A stretch of DNA of 64,000 nucleotides from Klebsiella oxytoca NBRC 105695 (GCF_001598695.1 NZ_BCZK01000002.1:124001-188000); one strand, 5' to 3'. Shown: positions 38,963 through 50,706, counted from the first letter of the stretch. Translations and numbers: made by a program. Notes: a model not told the origin generated them from the letters alone.

Positions 38963-38977
38963 TGTCCGATGTGGATA

Positions 38978-39787
38978 TCAGGAACGGCTCAGCTGCTCTG
39001 ATTTTTCCATGCATTTCGCCATGGCTTCGATAACGGCGGAACGGAAACCCTTCTCTTCCAGCACGCGCACGGCCTCGATCGTCGTGCCGCCCGGCGAGCA
39101 CACCATATCCTTCAGCGCGCCCGGATGTTCCCCGCTTTCGAGCACCATTTTGGCCGAGCCCATCACCGCCTGGGCTGCGAATTTATATGCCTGAGCGCGC
39201 GGCATTCCGCCGAGTACGGCGGCATCAGCCATTGCTTCGATAAACATAAAGACGTAAGCCGGCGCGGAGCCGCTGACGCCTACCACCGGGTGGATCATCG
39301 GCTCAGCAATAATTTCCGCCTGGCCAAAGCAACGGAAGATGGTCAGGATATCCGCGGTCTCTTCGGCGCTAACCAGCGCGTTTGGCGTAACCGACGTCAT
39401 GCCCGCATTAACCAGCGAAGGCGTATTGGGCATCGCGCGGACTATTTTACGATCGTGGCCCAGAGCGCGCGCCAGCTGGTCGAGGGTGACGCCAGCGGCA
39501 ATGGAAACCACCAGAGAGTCTTTATTCAGGCTGGAGGCAACGTCGCTGAGAACTTTCACCATCACGCCCGGCTTAACGGCGCCAAAGATAATATCCGCTA
39601 CCTGAGCCACTTCCTGCGCGCTTTGCGCCGCATTTATGCCGTACTGGTCGTGCAGGGCCGCCACTTTATCCGGCGACGGGGTGTAGACCCAGATTTGTCC
39701 CGGCTGAACCTGTCCGCTGGCGATCAGGCCGCCGAGAATGGCCTTGCCCATGTTGCCGCAGCCGATAAAGCCGATTTTCTTCTCCAT
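38978..39787 (-). CDS. proC: Pyrroline-5-carboxylate reductase
   Basis: The 269-residue product equals E. coli ProC in length. It reduces pyrroline-5-carboxylate to proline with NADPH in the cytosol. The Rossmann motif [11 protein letters not shown] is at the N-terminus, and the family signature region around [21 protein letters not shown] (seen as [16 protein letters not shown]) is near the C-terminus. The ATG at 39787 follows GGGG by seven bases. In E. coli dgcC lies between psiF and proC; here only 46 bases separate them. Confidence 0.97.
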   Translation of the reverse strand: MEKKIGFIGCGNMGKAILGGLIASGQVQPGQIWVYTPSPDKVAALHDQYGINAAQSAQEVAQVADIIFGAVKPGVMVKVLSDVASSLNKDSLVVSIAAGVTLDQLARALGHDRKIVRAMPNTPSLVNAGMTSVTPNALVSAEETADILTIFRCFGQAEIIAEPMIHPVVGVSGSAPAYVFMFIEAMADAAVLGGMPRAQAYKFAAQAVMGSAKMVLESGEHPGALKDMVCSPGGTTIEAVRVLEEKGFRSAVIEAMAKCMEKSEQLSRS

Positions 39788-39902
39788 CACCAATCCCCTT
39801 GTTTGTTTTATCGTTAGCGACATAGCTTATCATCTTGTTGCTTTCGCGGAAGGCCAAAGCAGGCGACAATACGTTATCTCTTTTTCATCGACAGGAGCCG
39901 CA

Positions 39903-40361
39903 ATGGCTATTTGGGTTGATGCGGACGCGTGTCCGAACGTCATTAAAGATATTTTGTTCCGCGCCGCCGAGCGTACGCAAATCTCGCTGACGCTGGTCGC
40001 TAACCAGCCGCTGCGCGTCCCGCCGTCGCGCTTTATCCGCACGCTGCGCGTGGCGCAGGGTTTTGACGTGGCGGATAACGAAATCGTACGTTTATGTGAA
40101 CCGGGGGATCTGGTGATTACCGCCGATATCCCGCTGGCGGCGGAAGTGCTGGCGAAGGGTGGGGCGGCGCTGAACCCGCGCGGCGAACGCTACAGTGAGG
40201 CGACGATACGCGAACGCCTCACGATGCGCGATTTTATGGAAACGATGCGGGCCAGCGGCGTGCAGACCGGCGGCCCGGATAGCTTATCCCAGCGCGATCG
40301 ACAGCAGTTTGCCGCCGCGCTGGAGAAATGGCTGCTGGACGTCAAGCGCCAGCAGGGTTAA
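39903..40361 (+). CDS. yaiI: YaiI, UPF0178/DUF188 protein
   Basis: A 152-residue protein beginning [18 protein letters not shown], the conserved start of the family, with acidic residues DADACP suggesting a PIN/NYN-like nuclease fold (family knowledge, not proven). The length equals E. coli YaiI. AGGAG lies six bases before the ATG at 39903. Its end overlaps the convergent DUF2076 gene by four bases. Confidence 0.94.
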   Translation: MAIWVDADACPNVIKDILFRAAERTQISLTLVANQPLRVPPSRFIRTLRVAQGFDVADNEIVRLCEPGDLVITADIPLAAEVLAKGGAALNPRGERYSEATIRERLTMRDFMETMRASGVQTGGPDSLSQRDRQQFAAALEKWLLDVKRQQG

Positions 40362-41056
40362 ACCCAGCTGTCGTCGTCGCTGCCGAAATCATCGTTGCCA
40401 AAACCGGCGTCGAAGTCGGCATCATAGTCGTTGTTGTCGGCAAGGAACTGACTGTCATCCTGGCGGAAGGTATCGTCAGCGACGCTATTGTCCTGCGCCT
40501 GGCTGAGATCCGGCTGCGGTTTCTCTTCGATGATATTAACGATCTCCTGCGGATGCGAGCCGCTAAACATATTGGTGAGCATGTTTCCCAGCACCACCCC
40601 GCCCGCAACGCCCGCCGCCGTTTGCAGCGCACCGGCCATAAAACCGCCGCCGCTGCGGGCGCCCTGAGGCGCATAGCTCTGCTGTTGCGTCTGCGGAGCA
40701 TACTGAGGCTGGACGCTGGCCTGAGGGCGACCATACTGCTCGGCCCCAGGAATGGGATCGGAACCGCGAGACTGACCGCCACCAAACAGACCAGAGAGAA
40801 AGCCACCGCTGCTCGGCTTCGCGGCCTGCAGCTGGCTGACCTGACTTTCCAGCGCCTGAATCCGCTCGTTGAGCTGCTTGATTGCCGCTTCCTGAATCAG
40901 AATCGTTTGCGCCATATAGTAAGGGGCGAACGGTTGTTCTTTAATGTGCCCGGCAATCCGCTCCTCGGCGCTGGAATCGCGCGATGCGCTGCGGCTCTCG
41001 GCCTCTTTTAACCGGGAAAACAGTCCATCGATAAGGCGTTGCTCTTCAGATTGCAT
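40358..41056 (-). CDS. DUF2076 domain-containing protein
   Basis: A 232-residue protein of unknown function. It has an N-terminal helical part with a short coiled coil (about 55-80, [19 protein letters not shown]), a Gln/Gly/Ser-rich linker (85-135), a Gly-Ala-rich hydrophobic stretch ([19 protein letters not shown]) that may associate with membrane, and a very acidic Asp-rich tail ending DDDSWV. GAGG stands eight bases before the ATG at 41056. It is absent at this place in E. coli K-12. Confidence 0.85.
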   Translation of the reverse strand: MQSEEQRLIDGLFSRLKEAESRSASRDSSAEERIAGHIKEQPFAPYYMAQTILIQEAAIKQLNERIQALESQVSQLQAAKPSSGGFLSGLFGGGQSRGSDPIPGAEQYGRPQASVQPQYAPQTQQQSYAPQGARSGGGFMAGALQTAAGVAGGVVLGNMLTNMFSGSHPQEIVNIIEEKPQPDLSQAQDNSVADDTFRQDDSQFLADNNDYDADFDAGFGNDDFGSDDDSWV

Positions 41057-41186
41057 ACTACATACCTCTGTCATACTGATTGATTAGCCTCAGATTCGCT
41101 CCGAAGCACGGATGTTGTAAATATGTGGCTGCGTAAAGCTGTGCAGAAATGTGTTACTGTTTACGCCAGACTGCGAACAAAAAATA

Positions 41187-41202
41187 ACTTTTGTACAAAA
41201 GT
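41187..41202. promoter_or_regulatory. Perfect 16-bp palindrome between the DUF2076 gene and aroL
   Basis: ACTTTTGTACAAAAGT is fully self-complementary. It lies 131 bases upstream of the DUF2076 start and 189 before aroL and may be an operator; no known consensus fits it clearly. Confidence 0.45.
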
Positions 41203-41222
41203 AAAGCTGGCATAACACCACG

Positions 41223-41240
41223 TGCAATGATAAGTTTACA
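41223..41240 (+). promoter_or_regulatory. TyrR box 1 (weaker) upstream of aroL
   Basis: TGCAAT-N6-TTTACA matches TGTAAA-N6-TTTACA in ten of twelve fixed positions. Confidence 0.6.
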
Positions 41241-41286
41241 TTTAAAGTCCTTTCTATTACTAAGGTGAAAGGGTTTGCAGATGGTG

Positions 41287-41304
41287 TGTAACGTTTATTT
41301 TACG
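41287..41304 (+). promoter_or_regulatory. TyrR box 2 upstream of aroL
   Basis: TGTAAC-GTTTAT-TTTACG differs from the TyrR consensus TGTAAA-N6-TTTACA at two fixed positions. TyrR with tyrosine represses aroL in E. coli, where several boxes act together. Confidence 0.7.
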
Positions 41305-41390
41305 GTTATCGTCGGGTAAGTTTGCGGTACCATTGTTTCTCTTTTCGCTTTCATTTATCCGCAAAACGCGGAACCAAGGGGTCTTCGGTA

Positions 41391-41918
41391 ATGACACAGC
41401 TAATTTTTCTTGTCGGGCCTCGCGGCTGCGGTAAAACGACGATCGGTCATGCGCTGGCGGAAGCTCGCGGTTTCCAGTTCGCCGATACGGATCATGAGCT
41501 TCAGGAGCATGAACAACGCAGCGTGGCGACTATCGTTCAGCAGGAAGGCTGGGAACGCTTTCGCGCTCTGGAAACGCAGGCGCTGGAACGCGTCGCTCAA
41601 CCCGAAACGATCATCGCTACCGGCGGCGGCATTATTCTCAGCGAATACAATCGTCAGTTTATGCGGGAAAATGGCGTCGTGATCTATCTTGAGGCCACGG
41701 TTTCTGCCCTGATTGGTCGTCTTGAAGCCTATCCGAAGGCGGAACAGCGCCCTACGCTGACCGGAAAGCCGATCCGCGATGAAGTGGGGGAGGTGCTGGC
41801 ACAGAGGGAAGCGCTGTATCGGGCCGCCGCGCATCATATTATCAACGCGACCGTCCCGCCGGATGAAGTCGTTGAACAGATTATGACGACCGTCTGCGGT
41901 GAGACCTATACCAGTTAA
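41391..41918 (+). CDS. aroL: Shikimate kinase II
   Basis: A 175-residue cytosolic kinase that phosphorylates shikimate at O3 in aromatic amino acid synthesis. Walker A is GPRGCGKTT at residues 9-17, shikimate-binding DTDHELQ follows near 32, and the glycine loop is ATGGGIILS near 80. The lid has RPTLTGKP. The ATG at 41391 matches the E. coli start. First gene of aroL-yaiA-aroM. Confidence 0.95.
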   Translation: MTQLIFLVGPRGCGKTTIGHALAEARGFQFADTDHELQEHEQRSVATIVQQEGWERFRALETQALERVAQPETIIATGGGIILSEYNRQFMRENGVVIYLEATVSALIGRLEAYPKAEQRPTLTGKPIRDEVGEVLAQREALYRAAAHHIINATVPPDEVVEQIMTTVCGETYTS

Positions 41919-41989
41919 GACTTTACCTGGGGTAAACGGATCGGCAGCGCCTATACTTTAAATCTCTTAAGGTAAAAAAAGGAAATGCT

Positions 41990-42181
41990 ATGCCGACCAG
42001 ACCTCCATATCCAAGGGAAGCGCGCGTTGTCGCCGTTGAGAAAGGCCCCGAGGGGCAAACGGTGACCTGGTATGAACTGCGCGCTGACCATCCGACGCCT
42101 GACTCGCTTATCAGTGAGCACCCTACAGAACAGGAAGCGCTGGACGCTAAACGGCGTTACGAAGATCCTGATAAGTCATAA
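41990..42181 (+). CDS. yaiA: YaiA, small protein of the aroL operon
   Basis: A 63-residue protein ([19 protein letters not shown] start), identical in length to E. coli YaiA. It has no signal or membrane segment; function unknown. It follows aroL by 71 bases and is TyrR-linked in E. coli. Confidence 0.92.
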   Translation: MPTRPPYPREARVVAVEKGPEGQTVTWYELRADHPTPDSLISEHPTEQEALDAKRRYEDPDKS

Positions 42182-42435
42182 TTCCCCAATAAATGTCCGG
42201 GATTCGCTCTGAAAAAGTCGTAACCGGGCATATATCACATTTTTAATTAATTAACAGTACTAATGATTAACTAAGATACGGATTTTCAGGAGCGTTTTAA
42301 GCGCTTCTGGAATCTTTACATTCCATATTAGCCGTAACCTGCTACGCTTCACGACGGTTGATTTTGGTCACCAGGGGGCAGAAGTCGTAAATAGAAGCCT
42401 GTTTTGAAACAGCGGTTGTGACAAAGGTAAATGAT

Positions 42436-43116
42436 ATGAGTAGTGCATCGATGGCAATTTTGACCATTGGGGTGGTACCGGTGGCGGAGATGTTGCCGCT
42501 TTTAACTGAACATATCAGGGAAGATCAGATCAATCATATTAGCCTGTTAGGCAAAATGGCGCGCGAAGATGTTATGCGCGATTACTGCGTGGAACCCGGC
42601 GATGAAGCGCTGTTAACCTTGCTCAATGATAATCAAATCGCGCAAGTCTCGCGGCAGAAAGTTGAACGTGATTTACATAGCATCATTGCGATGCTCGATA
42701 AACAAAATTACGACCTTATTTTACTGATGAGTACCCATCCTTTTAGCGGATTTATAGCAAATAATGCAATCCTGCTCGAGCCGCAAAGGATCATCCCGCC
42801 GCTGGTCGCGTCGATTGTTGACGGCCATCAGGTGGGAGTAATTGTTCCGGTGGAAGAGATGCTGCCGCTGCAGCGGGATAAATGGCAGGTGTTAACGCAT
42901 ACTCCTTTTTATGCTATCTGCAGTCCGGTTAACGGTAGTAAAGAACAGCTGCTGGCCGCGGGCAGGGAGTTGATTGAACAAGGCGCTGACGTATTAATGC
43001 TGGATTGTCTTTGTTACCACCAGCAGCATCGCGATATATTACAAAAAGCGCTGGATATTCCGGTTTTATTGTCAAATATACTGATTTCACGGCTGGCGGC
43101 AGAACTATTAGTTTAA
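42436..43116 (+). CDS. aroM: AroM family protein
   Basis: A 226-residue protein matching E. coli AroM (225), of unknown function and distantly like Asp/Glu racemase-type folds. Conserved parts are [34 protein letters not shown] and [13 protein letters not shown], with Cys positions that could be catalytic. The ATG at 42436 follows AAAGG; a GTG at 42418 is less likely. The 254 bases after yaiA hold AT-rich DNA (TTAATTAATTAA) and a small hairpin at GCGTTTTAAGCGC, but no gene. Confidence 0.92.
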   Translation: MSSASMAILTIGVVPVAEMLPLLTEHIREDQINHISLLGKMAREDVMRDYCVEPGDEALLTLLNDNQIAQVSRQKVERDLHSIIAMLDKQNYDLILLMSTHPFSGFIANNAILLEPQRIIPPLVASIVDGHQVGVIVPVEEMLPLQRDKWQVLTHTPFYAICSPVNGSKEQLLAAGRELIEQGADVLMLDCLCYHQQHRDILQKALDIPVLLSNILISRLAAELLV

Positions 43117-43134
43117 CCTGTTGTAACACGTTAA

Positions 43135-43488
<354 letters not shown>

Positions 43489-43495
43489 CGTTCGT

Positions 43496-43521
43496 TTCCT
43501 TCCTGCGCAGGCAGGAAGGAA
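43496..43521. terminator. Bidirectional terminator between ppnP and rdgC
   Basis: An 11-base perfect stem, TTCCTTCCTGC/GCAGGAAGGAA, with a four-base loop lies between the two convergent genes. Confidence 0.8.
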
Positions 43522-43530
43522 TTTACCCGA

Positions 43531-44442
43531 TTAGCGCTGCGCTTCGCCGCCTAACCCTTCTACCAGATTCTGAATTAGCGCGGCCAGTTCGCCGGTCATC
43601 AGAATAAAGTCCGCGTCAAAGCGCTGAGCGAAATCTTCCCGGTCGATATCTTCATTCTGGTCCCGCAGCTCGTCGCAGAACTTCAGACGTTTAATCGAAC
43701 CATCATCGCACATTAAGAACTGAATGCGCTGCTGCCAGTCGAGCGCCAGCTTGGTGACGACCTTACCGGCTTCAATGTGCACGGCGATCTCGTCGCTGAC
43801 CAGATCCTGTTTTTTCGCGCGGATCACGCCGCCATCTTCCAGCATCGCTTTCAGCTCGGCTTCATCCAGCAGCTGGAAGCCCTGAGCCACGGTACCGGAA
43901 CGTACCCACTCGGTCAGCGTCAGTTCGATCGGGGTTTCCAGCGCCAGCGGAACAACCGGCAGCGAGCCCAGGGTTTTACGCAGCAGCGCCAGCGTATCTT
44001 CCGCTTTTTTGGCGCTGGCGCAGTCCACCATGATCAACCCGTTGACGGTATCGATCCACATCATGGTCTGGCTGAAGCGGCTAAAGGCGCGCGGCAGCAG
44101 GGAATGAAGCACTTCATCCTTCAGCGAATCTTTTTCCGTTTTTTTCAGCTTACGGCCCTGTTCGGCTTCCAGCTTGAAGATCTTTGCTTCCAGCGCCTGT
44201 TTGATCACCGGAGACGGCAGGATCTTCTCTTCTTTACGCGCGCAGATAACTATCTGGCCATTTGCCGTATGGGTCAGCGCATCACTGTGCGAGCCCATCG
44301 GCGGAACCCAACCGGTTTTGGCCATATCCTGGCTGCCGCATGGGGTAAATGTCAGCTCGGCCAGCTGTTTTTCCATCTCCTCGGCGCGCAGGGAAATGTC
44401 GCGGCTGAGACGATAAACCATTAAATTTTTGAACCACAGCAT
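43531..44442 (-). CDS. rdgC: Recombination-associated protein RdgC
   Basis: The 303-residue product has the exact E. coli length. RdgC forms a ring-shaped dimer that binds DNA without sequence preference and limits RecA action at the nucleoid. Start [14 protein letters not shown] is typical; [20 protein letters not shown] (seen as [15 protein letters not shown]) is a conserved core. The ATG at 44442 is chosen over upstream starts by homology. Divergent from mak. Confidence 0.97.
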   Translation of the reverse strand: MLWFKNLMVYRLSRDISLRAEEMEKQLAELTFTPCGSQDMAKTGWVPPMGSHSDALTHTANGQIVICARKEEKILPSPVIKQALEAKIFKLEAEQGRKLKKTEKDSLKDEVLHSLLPRAFSRFSQTMMWIDTVNGLIMVDCASAKKAEDTLALLRKTLGSLPVVPLALETPIELTLTEWVRSGTVAQGFQLLDEAELKAMLEDGGVIRAKKQDLVSDEIAVHIEAGKVVTKLALDWQQRIQFLMCDDGSIKRLKFCDELRDQNEDIDREDFAQRFDADFILMTGELAALIQNLVEGLGGEAQR

Positions 44443-44532
44443 GATAATTTCCACGGCTTTGTCGTTAAATCCAGCGGGCATGATAGCGAATTGTCGCTAT
44501 GCTTGCATTGTTAATCGGGAGAGGAATTCACA

Positions 44533-45438
44533 GTGCGCATTGGGATTGATTTAGGCGGGACCAAAACGGAAGTCATCGCGCTGAGCGACCAGGGAGAGCA
44601 GCTATTTCGCCACCGCCTGCCTACGCCAGGGGGGGATTATCGCCAGACGATAGAGACGATAGCCTCGCTGGTCGAGATGGCCGAGCAGGCTACCGGGCAG
44701 AGCGGCACGGTCGGCGTCGGCATCCCCGGTTCGATTTCGCCTTATACCGGCGTAGTTAAAAATGCCAACTCAACGTGGCTCAACGGCCAGCCGTTTGATA
44801 AAGACCTTTGCCAGCGCCTGCAACGTGAAGTGCGTCTGGCCAACGATGCCAACTGCCTCGCGGTGTCGGAAGCGGTCGACGGCGCGGCGGCCGGGGCGCA
44901 AACGGTATTCGCGGTGATCATTGGCACCGGCTGCGGTTCAGGCGTGGCGCTTAACGGACGCGCCCATATTGGCGGCAACGGCACGGCGGGCGAGTGGGGA
45001 CACAATCCGCTGCCGTGGATGGATGAGGATGAACTGCGCTATCGCGCTGAAGTACCGTGCTACTGCGGTAAACAGGGCTGTATCGAAACCTTTATTTCCG
45101 GCACCGGCTTTGCTATCGATTACAAGCGGTTAAGCGGCCACCAGCTAAAGGGCAGCGAGATTATGCAGCGCGTCAGCGAGCAGGATCCGGTGGCGGAACT
45201 GGCGCTGAGCCGCTACGAGATGCGGCTGGCGAAGTCGTTGGCTCACGTGGTCAACATTCTCGATCCGGACGTCATTGTGCTTGGCGGGGGAATGAGCAAC
45301 GTTGATCGTCTCTATCAAACGGTGCCGAATCTGCTAAAACCATGGGTATTCGGCGGTGAATGCGAGACGCCGATTCGCCGGGCGGTGCACGGGGACTCCA
45401 GCGGCGTGCGCGGCGCGGCCTGGCTGTGGCCGCTGTAA
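44533..45438 (+). CDS. mak: Manno(fructo)kinase, ROK family
   Basis: A 301-residue sugar kinase that phosphorylates fructose or mannose in the cytosol. The ATP motif DLGGTKTE is at residues 5-12, catalytic Asp is in [13 protein letters not shown], and the ROK zinc motif is [15 protein letters not shown]. The start is GTG with GAGG eight bases upstream. It matches E. coli Mak (302). E. coli araJ, which should follow, is absent. Confidence 0.95.
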   Translation: MRIGIDLGGTKTEVIALSDQGEQLFRHRLPTPGGDYRQTIETIASLVEMAEQATGQSGTVGVGIPGSISPYTGVVKNANSTWLNGQPFDKDLCQRLQREVRLANDANCLAVSEAVDGAAAGAQTVFAVIIGTGCGSGVALNGRAHIGGNGTAGEWGHNPLPWMDEDELRYRAEVPCYCGKQGCIETFISGTGFAIDYKRLSGHQLKGSEIMQRVSEQDPVAELALSRYEMRLAKSLAHVVNILDPDVIVLGGGMSNVDRLYQTVPNLLKPWVFGGECETPIRRAVHGDSSGVRGAAWLWPL

Positions 45439-45444
45439 TCTTCA

Positions 45445-45476
45445 ACCCGCTGCGCGGCCTGAACGGTGCAGCGGGT
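45445..45476. terminator. Hairpin between convergent mak and DUF4406 gene
   Basis: Arms ACCCGCTGC (45445-45453) and GCAGCGGGT (45468-45476) are perfectly complementary; no T-run. Confidence 0.5.
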
Positions 45477-45486
45477 ACCCTGCGGA

Positions 45487-45849
45487 TTATCGGTCCGGGA
45501 TCTCCTCCAGGCTGTAGTAAATCGACAGCCCCATTTTTTTGCCTTCCTCAATATCCAGATCCGCGCCGCGAGATTCGCCCGGCAGGCGTAAAATAGCGTC
45601 ACAGCGGCTAATTAAGCGGTGAGCGACGGGGTAGAGATATTCCTCGCTAATCGCATCGCCAATTTCCGTGGAGCCCGCGGCTTTGGCAATGGGGAGAGCC
45701 AGCCATTCGCCGACCACGGGGATATGTCCTTTCTGATAAACGCGTAGCGCAACCTGGGCCATATTGTTCAGGTTAGCGTCGATTAGTTCCGCGCGATTGT
45801 GAGTGCCGCTGCGTACCGGGCCGGCAATCAAAATTAGTAAATTTTTCAT
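45487..45849 (-). CDS. DUF4406 domain protein (nucleoside 2-deoxyribosyltransferase-like)
   Basis: A 120-residue protein starting MKNLLILIAGPVRSGT. The core with GPVRSGT, LALPIAKA, CDAILRLPGESRGADLDIE and the Gly-rich loop fits DUF4406, which is related to nucleoside 2-deoxyribosyltransferases. The Glu in GESRGAD would be the candidate nucleophile (inference). AGAAGG lies upstream of the ATG at 45849. It occupies the araJ position of E. coli. Confidence 0.78.
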   Translation of the reverse strand: MKNLLILIAGPVRSGTHNRAELIDANLNNMAQVALRVYQKGHIPVVGEWLALPIAKAAGSTEIGDAISEEYLYPVAHRLISRCDAILRLPGESRGADLDIEEGKKMGLSIYYSLEEIPDR

Positions 45850-46088
45850 GGTTAAGACCTTCTTAATGGGCCAGAGGGGATGGGACGATGCTGCCGGAGG
45901 CCGCAGTTCGCCCGTCAGAAAAGTTATCGATGCACGTTTTTGCACGAAATGATGATATGACGATAATAAACGCGTTTTCATGCATGAATTAGCCTGATTT
46001 TCATCATTAAAGCAATTTAATTGAACTTATCATGCTCGTTCGTGCGATATCAAGATGTATCGTGAATTTCTGACCCGGACAACGGAGC

Positions 46089-46110
46089 GACCTCTCCCGT
46101 GGGAGAGGTC
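46089..46110. terminator. Perfect hairpin downstream of sbcC
   Basis: GACCTCTCCC and GGGAGAGGTC pair around GT. It lies 27 bases beyond the sbcC stop. The remainder of 45850-46136 is AT-rich and shows no gene. Confidence 0.55.
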
Positions 46111-46136
46111 TTGAAGGCAGGTGCGGAGGGAGAACA

Positions 46137-49100
46137 TTACTCGACGGCGAAGGTTTTATCCAGGCGGCTATAGCCCAGCCCGTTGATCTTTTTAACTTTA
46201 ATTTGCACCGGAATGCGCTCTTTCATCGCCTCGACGTGGCTGATGACGCCGATAACCTTGCCGCTGGCGTTGAGCGCGTCCAGCGCATCCAGCGCGGTAT
46301 CGAGGGTTTCGCTATCCAGCGTGCCGAAGCCCTCATCAAGAAACAACGAGTCTATCCGCGTCTTATGGCTCACCAGGTCGGAGAGCGCCAGCGCCAGCGC
46401 GAGGCTTACGAGGAAACTCTCGCCGCCGGAGAGGGTCCGGGTGTCGCGCACCGCGTCCGCTTGCCAGGTGTCGACCACTTCAAGCTCCAGGGCATCGCTG
46501 GCTTTACGTTGCAGCAGATAGCGACCGTGCAGGCGATTAAGCTGGTGGTTGGCCAGCCACACCAGATTATCCAGCGTCAGGCCCTGGGCAAATTTACGGA
46601 ATTTATCGCCCTCCCTGGAGCCGATAAGCGAGTTCAGCCATCCCCAGTCTTCCACTTCCTGCGCAGTGCGCTCCATCTGCTGGCGTAAAGCGTGCTGACG
46701 CTGCTGGTTTTCTGCATTCTGTTTCAACTGCTGGCGAATCTCTCCCTGACGGGCGCTGTTTTCCCGCAGCAGCGTCGTTAGCTGCTGAAGCTGTTCCTGC
46801 ACCTGCTCAAGAGACTGGCTGAAGTCCATTTCCGCCGGCGGCTGCCGGCTGTGGTTATCGAGCGCTTCGCGAGCCCGTAGCGCCAGCGCCTGATTCTGCT
46901 GTAGCCTGCTCTCCAGCGTCTGTTTCAGGTTTTCGAGACGCTGGCGCGTTTCCTCATCAAGCAGCGCGGCGAGAAATGCCTGCCGGTCCGCGAAGGGGCT
47001 GGCGGCCAGCGCTGCGCTGAACTGCGCTTCGCTCTCTTTCAACTGAACCTGCTGCTGGCTCTCCTGCTGCCCCAGAGTTTGCCACTGGCTCTGGAGCGCG
47101 AGGCAGTCATCGTGCACCTGACGCCAGCCGTCGAGCGGCGCGGGTTCTGCCGCTAAGTCCGTTTCCGGTAAGGCCTCCAGCAGCGGGGTCAGCTGCTGGA
47201 GCTGTTCCTGCAGGGCGAGCAGTTCATTCTGTTTGGCCTGCCAGCTGTGGGTCTCTTCTTCCCGCAGCGCCAGCCAGCTCGCGGTCTGCTCTGCAGCCGG
47301 TAGGCTCAGGCTAAAGGCGCTCAGTTCGGCCGCCAGCGCGGCGCTGCGCTGCTCTTGTTCCTGCTGTAGCTGCTGAAGCTGCTGCTGGCACTCCTGCTGC
47401 TGAGCCTGCCAGGCCAGACGCTGCTGATGCTGATAGAGCCGCTGTTCATGCTCCTGCTGCGCATTTATCCAGCCCGGAATATCATCCTTTGGCGTCAGGT
47501 CGATATTTAATCCGCCGATCGTCTCCTGCCAGCGTGATGTAAGCGCTTGCTCCTGCTGCAGAAGCGATGCTTTCTCAGCCGCCTCTTTTTGCTGGTGCTT
47601 AATCAGGGCGTCCAGCTCGCCGCGCACCAGGGCGCCAGCCTCCGCCAGCTGTTTAACTTCGCGCTCCAGCGCATCGCGCCGCGCCTGATTAACGCCGGGA
47701 ACCAGCGCCTGATATTCGGCGACGGCCGGATGCTGCGCGGAACCGCAGAGCGGACATGGGGTACCGGGCTGCAGGCGAGCACGCTCGGCCTCAAGACCGG
47801 CAATGCGCGCTTCCATTTCGCACAGGGCTTTCACATCGCTCAGCTGCTGATTCTTCTCTTTATAAGCCTGACGGCGCTGAGCCAGCATCGCTTCCAGTTT
47901 TTCCTGCTCCTGCCTGGTGGCCTGCCCGGCGGCGTTGAGCTGCATCAGGCGCTGGCCCAGAGGCTGCAGTTGACTATGTAGCGCTGAGAGCTGCTGGCGC
48001 AGAGCGCGAGCCGCGGCGTGCTGCGCCAGCCCGGCGCTGACCTGTTCGGCATCCAGCGTCAGCCCGGCGGGCGGCAGGTCTGCCAGTCTGCGACGGGTTT
48101 CCGCCAGACGTTGCTGCAGGGCGGCTTGCTGCTGGGTATCGCGAGTCTGCTGCTGGAAAGCCGCCCGCCAGCCCGCCAGCGCATTGCCCCACCGCTGAAA
48201 ACGGTCATGCTCTTTTAGCCATGCGGAGAGCGTTTGCTGGTGGCTCTGCAGGCGTTCAGACTGCTGGCGGGCGGCGAGGCGAATCCCCGCTCGCCGTCGC
48301 AGCCTTTCATGTAAGCGAGTATTTACTTCTTCTCTCAGGCGACGGGTTTGCGCCAGCGCGGTGGTTTGTTCCTGCTGACGCGTCCACTGTGGACGTAAGT
48401 GCTCTGCAGGCTGGGCATTCAGCAGCACGGTCAGCTGCGGCTGCGCCTGCTCCAGCGCAGATTGGGCTTCGCGTAGCGCGCTCTGCGCCTGCAGATCTTC
48501 TGCTGTCAGCTCTGCGCGGCGTACCAGCCACTGACGGGCATTTTGCAGACGGCTTTGTTCGCTAACCTTCTGTTTTTCTTCATCAGTAAGCGCTTGCAAA
48601 CTTTGCTGTAGCGCCTGCTGCTGGTCGTCGCTTAGCAGCAGGACGCCGGAAGCCTGAGCCTGGATTTTCTCCAGCTCGACGCGGGCCTGCTTATGCTTTT
48701 CAAAGACCTGCGCGGAAATCTGGCCGTAAATTTCGGTACCGGTCAGCTCTTCCAGCAGCTCGGCGCGCTCTTTCGGTTTAGCATTCAGGAAGGCGGCGAA
48801 CTGCCCCTGCGATAGCAGCATCGAGCGGGTGAAGCGGCCATAGTCCAGGCCGGTGAGCGAGGCGGTCATTTCCAGCTTGTCTTTGATCTTATCGGCGAGG
48901 ATTTTGCCATCCTCGCAGCGCGCCAGCTCGACGCGCGGCACCTGCAGGTTGCCGTCCGGCTGGTTTCGCGCCCGGTTCTGACTCCAGAAGGCGCGATAGG
49001 CGATGCCTTTGACTTCGAACTCCACTTCCGCCAGACATTCGGCGGTGTCGCGAGTCATCAGATCGTTTTGTGATTGCGACACGCTGCTCAGGCGCGGGGT

Positions 49101-49271
49101 TTCGTGATAGAGCGCGAGGCAGATAGCATCCAGCAGCGTGGTTTTTCCGGCGCCGGTCGGCCCGGTAATCGCGAACAGACCGTTGCTGGCGAACGGCTCA
49201 GCGGTGAAATCAATTTTCCATTCACCTTTCAGTGAATTGAGGTTTTTCAGGCGTAAGCTGAGTATTTTCAC
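46137..49271 (-). CDS. sbcC: SbcC, exonuclease subunit (SMC-like ATPase)
   Basis: A 1044-residue Rad50-type ATPase that with SbcD cuts hairpins and protein-blocked DNA ends. Walker A is [14 protein letters not shown] near residue 40. Two long Gln/Glu/Leu-rich coiled coils flank the zinc hook CPLC near residue 500. The C-terminal lobe has the signature [18 protein letters not shown] and Walker [12 protein letters not shown]. Its ATG overlaps the sbcD stop by four bases. Confidence 0.97.
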   Translation of the reverse strand: MKILSLRLKNLNSLKGEWKIDFTAEPFASNGLFAITGPTGAGKTTLLDAICLALYHETPRLSSVSQSQNDLMTRDTAECLAEVEFEVKGIAYRAFWSQNRARNQPDGNLQVPRVELARCEDGKILADKIKDKLEMTASLTGLDYGRFTRSMLLSQGQFAAFLNAKPKERAELLEELTGTEIYGQISAQVFEKHKQARVELEKIQAQASGVLLLSDDQQQALQQSLQALTDEEKQKVSEQSRLQNARQWLVRRAELTAEDLQAQSALREAQSALEQAQPQLTVLLNAQPAEHLRPQWTRQQEQTTALAQTRRLREEVNTRLHERLRRRAGIRLAARQQSERLQSHQQTLSAWLKEHDRFQRWGNALAGWRAAFQQQTRDTQQQAALQQRLAETRRRLADLPPAGLTLDAEQVSAGLAQHAAARALRQQLSALHSQLQPLGQRLMQLNAAGQATRQEQEKLEAMLAQRRQAYKEKNQQLSDVKALCEMEARIAGLEAERARLQPGTPCPLCGSAQHPAVAEYQALVPGVNQARRDALEREVKQLAEAGALVRGELDALIKHQQKEAAEKASLLQQEQALTSRWQETIGGLNIDLTPKDDIPGWINAQQEHEQRLYQHQQRLAWQAQQQECQQQLQQLQQEQEQRSAALAAELSAFSLSLPAAEQTASWLALREEETHSWQAKQNELLALQEQLQQLTPLLEALPETDLAAEPAPLDGWRQVHDDCLALQSQWQTLGQQESQQQVQLKESEAQFSAALAASPFADRQAFLAALLDEETRQRLENLKQTLESRLQQNQALALRAREALDNHSRQPPAEMDFSQSLEQVQEQLQQLTTLLRENSARQGEIRQQLKQNAENQQRQHALRQQMERTAQEVEDWGWLNSLIGSREGDKFRKFAQGLTLDNLVWLANHQLNRLHGRYLLQRKASDALELEVVDTWQADAVRDTRTLSGGESFLVSLALALALSDLVSHKTRIDSLFLDEGFGTLDSETLDTALDALDALNASGKVIGVISHVEAMKERIPVQIKVKKINGLGYSRLDKTFAVE

Positions 49272-50470
49272 AGGCGATCCTCACCGTTCAGGCTATGCAG
49301 CGTTTCATTAAAAAGCTGTTCCAGGCGCTGCTGCTGCGCGGCTTCCAGCGTTTCCAGCGCCAGACGGCGGGCGAAGACATCCTCCACCTGCAGTTCGCTG
49401 AGGGTCTCTCGCTGAGCGCCGGCCAGAATGCGGTTGCGCTGGGCGCGACTGCGGCGCACCAGCAGGACTTCCACCGGCAGCGTTTCGGTCTGCGCCTGAA
49501 TTTTACGCTGGATATCATGCATATATTCGTCGCTGGTGATTTCGATATCCAGCCACACTGCGGGCTGCAGGGCGCTATCCTGCCATTGGTTTAGCTGCTC
49601 GCTAATGCTGGCGAAATCGCCCTTTAGCACCGCCAGCGGCTGGGTGACGGGAACGATAAGCGGCGTGACATCCGCCAGACGCCCGTGGGTAAAAGTGACC
49701 AGATTGACGCTTTTATTTTTCCCTGTTTCATCAAAGCTCAGCGGGATGGGGGAGCCGCTGTAGCGGATATGCTCGCAGCCGCCCACCACCTGCGCACGGT
49801 GAATATGGCCGAGCGCAATATAGTCGGCAGGCGGAAAACGGCTCGCCGGAAAGGCGTCCAGCGTACCGATATAGATTTCGCGCACCGCGTCGCTTTTGCT
49901 GGCGCCGACGGTGGTTAAATGGCCGCTGGCGATAATCGGTAGCGCCCGGTCGCCGCGCAGTTCGCAGGCCTGCTGGTACTGCTGCTGGTAATAGTCGCTG
50001 ATGGCGCTCAGGAGCTGCTGCTGCTTTTCGCCGCTGGAGTGCCCGGCCTGGCTGGTTACCAGTTCACGCGGGCGCAGGAACGGCACCGGGCAAAAAATCG
50101 CCCCCGGCGAACCGTCGCGCAGTGGCAGAATAAAGGGGGCGTGGCCGGCATTGGCCACGACCGTGGTTTTCAGGAACGCAAGAATGTCTCGCGACTCGTT
50201 GAGGGTGGCGACCGAATCATGGTTGCCCGCCAGCACCACTAGCCGACAGCCGGTTTGCTGCAGCTGAACGACAAACCGGTTATACAGCTCGCGCGCGTAG
50301 CTCGGCGGGGAGCCGGTATCAAAAATATCGCCCGCGACAATAATGGCATCGACGTCATGTTCCTGCGCGCTGGCCAGCAGCCAGTCGAGAAACGCCTGAT
50401 GTTCGGCGGCGCGACTTTTGCTGTAAAAATTTTGCCCAAGATGCCAGTCAGAGGTATGAAGGATGCGCAT
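49268..50470 (-). CDS. sbcD: SbcD, nuclease subunit
   Basis: The 400-residue Mre11-type nuclease has the same length as E. coli SbcD when started at 50470. Metallophosphoesterase motifs are TSDWHLGQ (Asp8, His10), [17 protein letters not shown] and ALGHIH. It works with SbcC on DNA ends. It is divergent from phoB, with a decayed ERIC and the Pho box between them. Confidence 0.97.
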   Translation of the reverse strand: MRILHTSDWHLGQNFYSKSRAAEHQAFLDWLLASAQEHDVDAIIVAGDIFDTGSPPSYARELYNRFVVQLQQTGCRLVVLAGNHDSVATLNESRDILAFLKTTVVANAGHAPFILPLRDGSPGAIFCPVPFLRPRELVTSQAGHSSGEKQQQLLSAISDYYQQQYQQACELRGDRALPIIASGHLTTVGASKSDAVREIYIGTLDAFPASRFPPADYIALGHIHRAQVVGGCEHIRYSGSPIPLSFDETGKNKSVNLVTFTHGRLADVTPLIVPVTQPLAVLKGDFASISEQLNQWQDSALQPAVWLDIEITSDEYMHDIQRKIQAQTETLPVEVLLVRRSRAQRNRILAGAQRETLSELQVEDVFARRLALETLEAAQQQRLEQLFNETLHSLNGEDRL

Positions 50471-50505
50471 AGTTGTTCCATAGCGTAAAAGCGAAAGCGG
50501 CATTA

Positions 50506-50629
50506 TATACCCGTCATCCTTCAAGTTGCTTATGCGTTGGCTACCCGCGCCCACCCAGTCGCATCGTTATCTCTTTTTTGGGACTTACGCCCTTGCTGCC
50601 TTTAAGCAAGCCGAATTATTACGGGGATA
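50506..50629. repeat. Degenerate ERIC-like element between sbcD and phoB
   Basis: About 124 bases start TATACCCGTCATCCTTCAAG and end ATTATTACGGGGATA. Ends and the CAAGTTGC...GCAAG arms align with the ERIC at 762, but the core has decayed. Confidence 0.75.
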
Positions 50630-50706
50630 AGACTGCTCTCAGGCGCGATAAGTCCGTGTCACAATTCGAAATCCGCGTTCATCCGGCGGTCATTTTTTTC
50701 ATAAAT

